Positions 54,907 to 64,000 of a stretch of 64,000 bases of DNA are shown here, piece by piece. Both the position numbers and the translations under genes were made by a program. This stretch comes from Liopterus haemorrhoidalis (lineage: Eukaryota; Arthropoda; Insecta; Coleoptera; Dytiscidae), in the NCBI GenBank assembly GCA_963971575.1, contig OZ020616.1:1-64000 (forward strand), written 5' to 3'. How positions within the stretch are numbered: the stretch's first letter is position 1; every line of letters starts with the position of its first letter. The notes under the pieces are model-generated. The model made no database searches. It saw only the letters and a list, made by a program, of their open reading frames with translations, and was not told the DNA's origin.

Positions 54907-55719
54907 CAGTCTGTTCCAAACGGTTAAGCGGGACTAAATGGGATTTTCGTTCTTTTAGGTTGTCACGAGAAGGGACCTTGCTGGGGTTATTTCATTTTTC
55001 ATGTTGGAATGTCAAAATTTAAAATTCCAACAATGAAACCATAGAAACGAATGATATGTCAAAATTAAATTATTTTTTTTTACAAATTTTAATGACAAAA
55101 AAATAAATACAGTCTGTTCCAAACGGTTAAGCGGAACTAAATGGGAATTTAGTTCTTTTAGGTTGTCACGAGAAGGGACCTTGCTTGGGTTATTTCATTT
55201 TTTACGTTGAGATGTCAAAATTTAAAATTCCAACAATGAAACCATGGAAACGAATGACATATGTCAAAATTAAATATTTTTTTTTATATTTTAATGACAA
55301 AAAAATAAATAAATGGGAAATTTGTATTCAGAATGACACAAAAAATCAAAATATAAATAAAATGACATTTTAAAATGATATTAACCTTATCCAAAAAATG
55401 TTTATTGTAAGTATGATTTACAAAGCTTAAACAAAACGGTCGAAAGGCACGTTTAAACGATGAAAGTAACTAGATTGCAAAATCTAGTTCCGCTTAACCG
55501 TTTGGAACAGACTTTAAATGGGAAATTTGTATTAAGAATGCACAAAATATCAAAATATAAAGAAAATGACATTTTAAAATGATATTCACCTTACCCAAAA
55601 AATGTTAATTGTAAGTATGATTTACAAAGCTGAAACAAAACGACCGAAAAGCACGATTTAAGCGATGAAAGTAACTAGATTGCAAAATCTAGTTCCGCTT
55701 AACCGTTTGGAACAGACTG
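54907..55719. mobile_element. CAGTCTGTTCC-family MITE interrupted by its own kind
   Basis: Outer ends CAGTCTGTTCCAAACGG and inverse, TA at 54905-54906 and 55720-55721. A second copy occupies 55110-55514, with TA at 55108-55109 and 55515-55516. Removing it restores the family's AAATAAATAAATGGG sequence. Confidence 0.9.
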
Positions 55720-55729
55720 TAGATTGTTA

Positions 55730-56027
55730 TATGCTGTTCACTTTTGTAAGAACAAACTAAGAGGGAATTTTGTTTTCAATAGTTTGCACCTTTGAAGCTG
55801 TATTTCATGTTGGTATTAAAAAATGTCACTTTTATAAAATGTCGATCTATTTGACATATGTCATAATGAAAAATGATATCTTAATTATAATGATCATAAC
55901 CTTATCAACCTAAAGTCGGTTTTACAGCGTAAGGAATATTTTTAATTGACATTTAAAGTCAGTAACACACCATAAAAGTAACCAAAATAACCAGATCTAG
56001 TGTGTTCTTACAAAAATGAACAGCTTA
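55730..56027. mobile_element. GTTCACTTTTGTAAG-family MITE, 298 bp
   Basis: Ends TATGCTGTTCACTTTTGTA / TTACAAAAATGAACAGCTTA; TA on both sides. It begins 10 bp after the preceding MITE ends. Confidence 0.8.
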
Positions 56028-56131
56028 TAGTAATTTTATTTTACATTGTTAGTTTTGTATGAGAATATTATAATCTGTGGGACTTATACGTATCGTCAAA
56101 ATACACCAGGTCTAGTGAAAAAAACTACTAT

Positions 56132-56250
56132 CTAGCGTCGGCGAATCAGTGCAGTTACGTCACAATACGAAACAAACGAATGTATTTTTTGGAACAATGC
56201 AATCGTTTGTTACGTCGTGTGACGTAACTGCACTGATTCGCTGACGCTAG
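56132..56250. mobile_element. 119-bp MITE with long inverted ends
   Basis: CTAGCGTCGGCGAATCAGTG at the left is inverted at the right (CACTGATTCGCTGACGCTAG). Pairing extends through CAGTTACGTCACA, so each arm carries a TTACGTCA bZIP-like word. Confidence 0.7.
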
Positions 56251-57109
56251 TATACCTCCAACCCCCTGAAAATGGTTGTATTATATAGTAATAATCCTGG
56301 GGTATAACTTCATGTTCCTTGAAAATAGTATTCATCAAGAGAAAAACACTTTTTGGTATATTTGTTAATTAAAAATGTAATCAACCAATTCACTTTTTAA
56401 AAAGTTTAAACTAATTGTTCGCTCGATCCAGCCTGTAGCAGCTCCAGGCTGGAAAATCGACCGTTATTGTTCTCAACTCTTTTATTTTAGTAAATCATAC
56501 CCTATTGCAATGATACTTAGTTTATGTAATCAAATTTGTATATTCTCTAAAGTAGGTGTGTTAATGGGTGCATTGTGTTAATGATGAGCGTAATCAGCGC
56601 GTGATGGAGGTAATTTACCTGCAGCAATAGCCTGGAGAGCTGCTAATGCTTGTTAATTAGCTAATCATCATATATTGTGATTTGGCGACTCCCAAGGCAT
56701 GTCCCGCTCTGTGTCACACATTGGACAGTCCGCGGCTGGAACCGAACCAAGGCCGCCTCATAAGCCTGCGACTGCTACATTAAAACCACTCTTTACACAC
56801 AAGTGCATGACCTGTGTCCGGATACAGGGTGTTCGGATTTGTCGTGCTGCCGAGCTTGTAATGTGATTTATTTATTTGCTCTGAAATCGGTATTTGTCGT
56901 GAGCGAATGTGCACTGAATTAATAATTATGTCCGCCACCTAAATGTCAGGCTATTTCAGGATATGCTAAACCAGGATATACCCCAGGACAAACACGATTT
57001 CAATAACTGTTAACGCGGTTACGGTTACAATCTACTAACTTCACAAATGAATTTGTTGACGGCAGCCAGGCCCCCAGGGGGGGTAGCCGGGGAAAATTAG
57101 AACATTTGT

Positions 57110-57640
57110 GTGAACCGGAATAGTATAAAAGGAATTTTTGATCAGATTATGTTTTCGGAAAATAACGCATTTTTTTGTGTTTTTTGCTTGACCACGTAAA
57201 ATATTCAATAACTTATCTAAGACACTGAACCAGCATGCTTTGATAGTGTAATAGCTAGCATGCTCGCGTTCTAATTTGGAAACTAAGGTTCGTTCCGCTC
57301 CCAAGGCAATTATATTTTTTTTTTATTTTTATTTTGTTTAAATTATTTTTTCAAAATTCTAGTTATATTTGGGCAAATGTTGCATTTAATTTTTAAAAGC
57401 GTAAATTTAATAACCAGTGGATATTGTTGAAATTGAATACACGAAATCAGAGGAACGGGGTTATGACTTAAAACAACCAATGGAAGCCATAGGCGCAATT
57501 TTCAAAGTATTAATGAACCTTGCTATATAAAAAAAAAAAAAAAATACTGTACATATTTAGAAACCTAAATAATGGTATTAGGCATTCGAATTAAAATTAA
57601 CAAAAAAAATATTTTAACAAAAAATTTGTTTTGGCATCCC
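57110..57640 (+). repeat. Composite repeat with tRNA-like module, copy 2
   Basis: Homologous to 34976-35480; the tRNA-like part (about 57235-57300) is badly degraded (GATAGTGTAATAGCTAGC, AAGGTTCGTTCC). Confidence 0.65.
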
Positions 57641-58360
57641 AAATAATCATTATTAATTTACTAAATACCTGCGAAACCCTGAAATGTGTGAAAATTCACA
57701 CTTCACATTAATTTTTTAGTTTTAAATAACACCATAATTCACTGACCTCACGAAACTAAGAAATGAACTATAATAAAAAAATGACTTAACACATTTTCAA
57801 GAAATAGTCTTCTGATTGCTTATTCGGGAATAACTTTTTTCGGTCGACCGAATTCGAGCGTGCGAATGGGTTTTTTAGTTTGTTTGAGGGCCGTAGCCTT
57901 CAGGTACTGTGTCAATCCTACACTGATATCAACATAAATTATTTCACTGTTAATTTATAATGTCTCAGTTAAAAATAAATTTTGGAGTATAGTATAAAGG
58001 TGATAAGGTGTGGATAAAATCGCGTGACTGAAAACAGAGGGCGTATCAGGGCCTGATTAAATATATTGGTGGGGCGATGAGGTTATGCGTCTGTAATAAA
58101 GTAAAGAGAATGCCCCTCTGCGAGTAGGTGCGTGTGCCGCGGCCATTCGTTCCCGATAGTCAAGTTGGAGACCCCGCTCTAAGAGATTATCAGTCGCCGG
58201 ACGAGCGGAGCGGTTCAAGGCCTTGTTAGCATAATGGGGCCCTGGGAACCCCGCGCCACCCTGCTAATGCTTTATTAACTTCACCCTAGTCAGGGTGTTC
58301 CACCCCTGGAATGTGTTGATTGTTTATTACCTGTACACTGTTCAAACAACACTGAGATTA

Positions 58361-59280
58361 CCGTTATGGCATCCGTTTGCCCCTAAAAGCTCTGGTTACG
58401 CCACCCGCAACGCTGCACTGTAATGCTGGATTCATAACTTAGCTGCTTGTTACTTAGTCCTAGTTTTTGAGTTACAGTTTTTTGCCTATTTCAAAACTTT
58501 TGTCCAAACTTCAAAATGGACCGAATTTTGACGATTTTTTTAAGGTACTACTCCTTACTAATTTATCGATGTTCGGCCATTTTCATTGGATTTGGATTAC
58601 CGCCCATACAAAACTTAATAATTGATTTATTGAAACCCAAATTTTTTTGTAGACTAAATAATGTACCATAATTTTAAATATTCAAACCGCAGATTTATAT
58701 CTCTAACCATTTTTTAGTTATGATTTATCAAAATACCTAAAAAAATTTGTTTGTTTCAAAATATGATAAAAAATGTTGAAATTTTGATCAAAAATTTTTT
58801 GACTCCGATTTTAGCTAAAATATAGTTTTAGGCTAATTTTGGGGTAGGGTTATGAAAAAAATATTTTAAAAAATCATGCTTTCTTAATTTTTGAGTTAGA
58901 GCCTATTTGGGTCAGTTTTTTGCCTATAATTCCAAAATTTTTGCCCAAACTTCAAAATGGACCAAATTTTGTTGATCTATGACCAAAAATACATGTTTGT
59001 ACCAATTTTCAATAAAATCGGAGACAAAAATTTTTTGCTTGAAAATCGAGATTTTCGTAAGGGGTACCCCTTACGATTTTTTCGATTTTTAGCCATTTTC
59101 AATGGTTTTGGTTTACCGCCCATACAAAACTTAATAATTGGTTTATTGAAACCCAAATTTTTTTGTAGACTAAATAATGTACGATAATTTTAAATATTCA
59201 AACCGTAGATTTATATCTCTAACCATTGTTTAGTTATGATTTATCAAAATTCCTAAAAAAAATTTAAAAAATTAAAAAAC
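58361..59280. repeat. Long repeat block, duplicated at 60826-61250
   Basis: Shares TTACCGTTATGGCATCCGTT, CACTGTAATGCTGG and TTATTGAAACCCAAATT with the 60826 block. It also repeats internally: the TACCGCCCATACAAAACTTA module occurs at 58598 and 59114. Class unknown; open frames within are not domain-bearing. Confidence 0.7.
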
Positions 59281-59408
59281 TTCAAAATTTTGTTTTGTTT
59301 CAAAATATGGTTACAAGTCAATTAGGACCTCAAGATTTCAAAAATTTCAACCGCAGGTCTTTATCGCATTTTGTTTTTGAGATACATCCATGCGAACAAC
59401 CATCACCA

Positions 59409-59714
59409 TTTCTAGTCAACCGATTTTTACCAAAAGTTGACCAACTCGTGCCATTGATGTCAAAAGCTTAAATATGAAGTTTCATAAAAATCCTTTTAGG
59501 CGAATTTGCTCCCAACGTGTACACAGACAGACGGACGGACAGACAGACAGACTGACAGACGGACAGAGAGACATACAGACCGACAGACATCATTCTAAAA
59601 ATAGCCAAAACGTTATGTAGGGACCTCAGTTCGTGGAGATCCATCGAAATCTCGAAATATCAAAATCGGTATGATCACAATACCTCCCTTATATATGTTG
59701 ACGGTCGGTAAAAA
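59409..59714 (+). mobile_element. Helentron-like element, 5'-truncated
   Basis: Begins at TTTCTAGTCAACCGATTTTT, long GACR array (59522-59588), ends GTTGACGGTCGGTAAAAA. Confidence 0.75.
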
Positions 59715-59722
59715 CAAATATA

Positions 59723-59880
59723 CAGACCAATTCTGTAACTCTGTTACTATGATCATTGTAACTAAATTTGTCTCTATGAGCAAGAACAGTTACTATCATG
59801 AATGAAAGTCATTAAACTTTTTATAATATTTTATTTTGTAGTAACGTTACTACACAGTAATTTTTTACAGAATTGATCTG
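59723..59880. mobile_element. 158-bp palindromic MITE, intact copy
   Basis: Ends CAGACCAATTCTGTAA / TTACAGAATTGATCTG, same length as 26710-26867. Flanks are ATA and ATT. Confidence 0.8.
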
Positions 59881-60196
59881 ATTGCCTCCTATTATATTAA
59901 TATAGATAAGAGTGAGAGAATGTATGTTGACATGGTATTATGGACAATGCAACAGTATCACCAAATATCTGTTTGTGGAGTAGCATCGCATTATCCCCCT
60001 CATAAAAAACACACGTCAGCTCATGTTACAAACAGACGGCAATCGCTCGCTGTTCGGCGGATCGCTGTGTTCGCCGGATCGCGTTACTGCGATCACAACA
60101 TTCCCCGGCCCGTGGCCCGTCTCAGGCGTGCATCAGACAAACGGGCGTCCGTCCGTCCGCATCTGCACAAAAATCAATGCACAAATGTTTGGGGAT

Positions 60197-61394
60197 CAGT
60201 GGTGTAGCGGGGCGGGAGCGCAATAACCCCTCGCGCTCCCGCACTTTTTATTTGAGGCGGAACGCGCCCCCGGAGATTTTACTCCAGGTATTTAAAAAAA
60301 TCAGCTGTGGCCACCACAGGACCGACCGCCATCACAAAGTACTTGTATAATGTACATTATAGCAGCAGAGTAGAAATAACTTGGCTTAATATTTTCTAAC
60401 AGAGATATTATTTATCATGACCATGGAAACGTTACATATAAGTTCCACATAATAAAAAAAGGTCCTCATCTTTCTATTTTTAAATACATATATTTACCTA
60501 AGACCATGGTGATCAAAAATTAATAAATTTGGTATTTCCCTCTTTCCTGGGCGGATCGATTTTTTTTTTTTTTTTTCTATTCCGATTATAGCTAAAATAT
60601 AAATTTAAGCTAAATTTGGGGTGAGGATTGTGATAAAAATAATTAAAAAATTCATGCTTTCATAGTTTTTGAATTAGAGCATATTTGGATCAATTTTTTG
60701 CCTAAACTTCAAAATGGACTTAATTTTGTTGATCTATGACCAAAAATATAATATACCAATTTTTAATATAATTGAAAACAAAAAAAAAATGTCTTAAAAA
60801 TCACGATTTTTTTTAAGGTGGGATTACCGTTATGTCATTCGTTTGCCCCTAAAAGCTCTGGTTATGCCACCCGCAATACTGCACTGTAATGCTGGCTTCA
60901 TAACTTAGCTGCTTGTTACTTAGTCCTAGTTTTTGAGTTAGTTTTTTGCCTATTTCAAAACATTTGTCCAAACTTCAAAATGGACCGAATTTTGACGATT
61001 TTTTTAAGGTCTACCCTTTACGATTTATTCGATTTTTGGCCATTTTCAATGGTTTTGGATTACCGCCCATACATAAATTAATAATTGGTTTATTGAAACC
61101 CAAATTATTTTGTAGACTAAATAATGTACGATAGTATTAAATATTCAAACCCCAGATTTATATCTCAAACCATTTTTTAGTTGTGATTTATCAAAATTCC
61201 TAAAAAAAATATTTAAAAAAATCTTCAAAAAATTGTTTTGTTTAAAAATATATAAGTCAATTAGGACCTCAAGATTTCAAAAACCCCCCCGGGTGCTTCA
61301 CTGCCCCGCATTATAACATTCCTACGGCTTATTTTGAACTTCGTTATGCGAATGGGGGAGCTTCCGTACTTTTTCATTTAGCACTACACCACTG
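60197..61394. mobile_element. hAT-like composite element, CAGTGGTGTAG ends
   Basis: CAGTGGTGTAG at the left and CTACACCACTG at the right are perfect inverses. Flanks TTGGGGAT and CCGGGGAT match at 6 of 8. It holds a Helentron-like fragment (60298-60443) and the repeat block 60826-61250. No transposase was seen. Confidence 0.65.
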
Positions 61395-61680
61395 CCGGGG
61401 ATCAGTCCAGAAGCGCGAGCTTTGCCTCCTCTCTGTCTCTGCGTCTCTCTGCCCTACATACTTAAATTTAGAGTTAGACACTGTTTTACAGCTTCTCAAC
61501 CTATGGATTTTCTTAACAGCTCAACAATACAACGGATTCCGTTTGAATTTGTTTTGTTAAGGTAGGTATTTTGAAACGAGTTGTTGAGTGTTGGGGGATG
61601 TTTCAAATGGCGTTTGGACGTTTACTCAAAGTTAGTAAAGGTTGTGAGCGATGCCCGCATACACTGACCGGCAAACAATG

Positions 61681-61735
61681 GTCTCTTCCTCTTCCTCTTC
61701 CTCCTCCTCTGTCCTGTCCTGTCCTGTCTCTGTCG
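61681..61735. repeat. (CTTCCT)n / (CTGTC)n microsatellite
   Basis: Pyrimidine-rich tandem run in a low-repeat island; the neighbouring open frame (61571-61888) shows no recognisable domain. Confidence 0.8.
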
Positions 61736-62107
61736 AGCCAAAGACAAAGCCGCGATAATGTCAGAATAAATGTCAAAACAACTCGACTGCAGTCAAGGTT
61801 ATTTCAAGGAGAAGTTAAGCTTCGCGAACCACCCAACACCCTCCACCCTCTTATTTATCCATTATCCACATCTAGCAACTTTAACTAGAACCTTCTTAAC
61901 TTGATCAACTATCAAACAATAGCAGATTCAGTTTTTTAAAAGCAGTAGCGCCGCTGACATGCAAAAATAATTACAGGCTATTCCATACGATTAGGCGGAA
62001 CTAACTGGAATTTTCATTTTTGTAAGTTGTCATTATCTATTTTTACCGACCTCCAACCGAAATACACCCGCAGCCCGCGTCTCAACAACGCACATTCCAT
62101 TTTCTTA

Positions 62108-62709
62108 TACCCTTTTCACACTAGATCTTTAAGATGAGTGAACTTAAAGTTCACCGATGTTTAAGATCGGTATGCTTTCACACTTGATGTTTAAATCTCT
62201 GGTGTTGTCATCAGCTACAGTAATTTTGTCCTTAAGTTACCGTCATGAAATTACCAGTTTTGAACTGTCTGCGCAGACGCACATTTTGAATTATTATAAA
62301 CAATTAAGGATATTTCATTTCATTCTACAATAAAGGCACTACAATAAAGAATATATTACACCTGTATTAACATGTAAGTCGATACATTTTATCTCAATTA
62401 TTGTAGCTCTGTATTTTATTAAACACATTATTAAAATAAATAATTTTATTATAACAATAAGTATAAACTTCTTATAACGTCGATATAATACAGTATTCTT
62501 GTTTATGATAATATAAAATATTGACAGCACAAATTCAAGGAGTATTTTTTTATAATAGAAATTAAGTTGGCAATGCGGACGAAGTTTAAGACGCAGATCT
62601 CTGTCTTAAACATCGGTCGTGTTTAGACGAGGCCGTACGGTTTCACATTAGCGTTTAAAGATACATTCACTTAAACATCCGATCTTAAAGATCTAGTGTG
62701 AAAAGGGTA
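62108..62709. mobile_element. TTA-target MITE, 602 bp
   Basis: Ends TACCCTTTTCACACTAGATC and inverse; TTA duplicated at 62105-62107 and 62710-62712. Right half is close to the fold-back arms at 2371-3363; the middle differs. Confidence 0.9.
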
Positions 62710-62752
62710 TTACAGATATAATAGAAATATTTTGAAATGTAACTCCATCCTC

Positions 62753-63113
62753 ATTTTTACCGACCGTCAACATATATAAGGGAGGTATTGTGATCATACC
62801 GATTTTGACATTTCGAGATTTCGATGGATCTCCACGAATTGAGGTCCCTACATAACGTTTTCACTATTTTTAGCATGATGTCTGTCTGTCTGTCTGTCCG
62901 TCTGTCCGTCTGTCTGTCTGTCTGTATGTTCGTCCGACTGTTTGTGTAAGATTTTTGCGAATATTTAACAACAGAAAAATATTTCGAAAAAATGTATTTA
63001 ACAAAAGTTGCTATAAAAGCAATAACTACCAATTTTGATTTGAGATTTTTTGATAAAACAAAAAAAAATTAAAAAATTTGAAAATTATTTTCTATTTTTT
63101 CATACTCATACTT
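62753..63113 (-). mobile_element. Helentron-like element, reverse, truncated
   Basis: Starts TACCGACCGTCAACATATAT, GTCY array 62880-62927, stops near ATACTCATACTT. A further reverse 3' part lies at 63455-63715. Confidence 0.75.
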
Positions 63114-63454
63114 AAAAATTCAAACCACAGGGCGCTATCTGTTTTAGTTTTTGAGTTATGAATTTTTGAAAATTGTAATTTTTTCCCCTGGAAGCTAATA
63201 TGGTAGGCAACCCACAATACGTTCGTGCTATGCGGTAAAGTATATAAGGTTAGAGGATTTTTTTTAAACTAAATAAATGATGTTTGTCTATGATGGGCAC
63301 TTCTCGGTCAAGAGGGGCATAGGCCCAAAATATAAAAAAAAATCTTTATTTATTTAGTCCAGTTATGACATTTTTAAGACACGCCGAAAGAGCACAGTAC
63401 GATCTGATTTCCTAAACATAAATTCATAATTTTTTTTCAAGATTTTGCATAATA

Positions 63455-63715
63455 ATAATTTATCTAACAAAAGTTGCTATAAAAGCAATAACTAACAACT
63501 TTTATTTGAGACATTTTTTGATAAAAAAAAAAAAAAATTAAATTTTAGAAATTTTTTCTTAGTATCAATTTTTTCATGTAACGTTTCCATGGTCATGATA
63601 AATAATATCTCTGTTAGAAAATATTAGGCCAAGTTATTTCTACTCTGCTGCTAGAATGTATTTTATACAAGTACTTTGTGAAAGCGGTCGGTCTTGTGGT
63701 GGCCACAGTTGATTT
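63455..63715 (-). mobile_element. Helentron-like fragment, reverse
   Basis: Runs from AAAAGTTGCTATAAAAGC to GGTGGCCACAGTTGATTTTT. It overlaps in content with the copy at 62753-63113, so they are two separate insertions. Confidence 0.75.
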
Positions 63716-64000
63716 TTTATACTAAATTTACTTTTATTTTTATGCTGTACTGTTTTACTTCTTCTGGCAGTTTTAATAATCCTGATTACGATTTGGTCTT
63801 ATAAATAAAAACTATACTAGCTTATGGTTACTATAATTAAATATAAACTAGCATAATTCAACGATATTTATAAGTGGGTTGTTAGAACAAAATTTTATCA
63901 GTTGAAATTGTTAAGTTGGCAGTGATAAGTAACAAAAGACAGAAGGTGTTGAATGCCTATTTCTGTCGCTTTTTACTTCAGACGGTAGTTTTAAAAGTTT

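Larger units (their letters stand above)
31974..64000. other. Probable giant first intron of the KChIP-like gene
   Basis: No later KChIP exon was seen. The interval consists of transposon clusters (listed separately) and low-repeat islands at about 34.2-34.6, 40.5-40.8, 42.2-43.0, 44.1-45.8, 49.2-49.6, 51.75-52.15, 52.8-53.5, 56.4-57.0, 57.8-58.3, 59.9-60.2 and 61.4-61.95 kb. Apart from the possible nested gene at 44.75-47.45 kb these islands show no clear exons; some may be regulatory. A poly-C/G tract lies near 32817-32831. Confidence 0.5.

Overview
The window is nuclear DNA of an animal, most probably an insect. Genes are split by spliceosomal introns. Vav, Sec22, the box C/D snoRNA assembly factor BCD1, MVB12 and a Kv-channel-interacting protein all read like insect orthologues, and a complete pickpocket-type DEG/ENaC channel (a largely arthropod expansion) is present. 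Base composition is AT-rich and much of the window is DNA-transposon debris. I cannot name the species from sequence alone.

Layout. 1-5 kb is gene-free: low-complexity DNA, a 162-bp tandem satellite, a fold-back cluster of MITEs, and two sibling hAT-type MITEs. 5.9-18.5 kb is a compact gene block: MVB12 (+), BCD1/ZNHIT6-like (+), Sec22 (-) and Vav (+). Most introns in the first three genes are only 53-76 bp. Sec22 and Vav are divergent across a 768-bp interval; BCD1 and Sec22 are convergent. 18.5-21 kb holds a pogo-like MITE with a nested hAT and a hAT transposase remnant. 21.1-29.2 kb is a seven-exon pickpocket channel gene (538 aa) whose longer introns are filled with repeats. 29.9-30.8 kb is the 3' end of a non-LTR retrotransposon. 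At 31.8 kb lies the first coding exon of a KChIP-like EF-hand protein; no later exon was found, so 32-64 kb is best read as one very long intron (or intron plus intergenic DNA). It holds many transposons and a few low-repeat islands, including a possible small membrane-protein gene (44.75-47.45 kb), a degenerate copy of a pickpocket exon on the minus strand (47.5-47.7 kb) and an isolated CpG-rich island (49.2-49.5 kb).

By role, MVB12 (ESCRT-I sorting) and Sec22 (ER-Golgi SNARE) act in membrane traffic, BCD1 in snoRNP biogenesis, Vav in tyrosine-kinase to Rho/Rac signalling, pickpocket as a sodium-permeable channel and KChIP in calcium/potassium-channel control. They do not form a visible functional cluster.

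I found no convincing new multi-gene system. The most unusual material is in the mobile DNA: nested insertions with readable target duplications, a Helentron-like family carrying GTCY arrays, a perfect-armed palindrome with a hammerhead-like core, and a satellite with a three-unit higher-order pattern. All exon boundaries, target-site duplications and family calls were read by eye; none was checked by alignment or RNA data.
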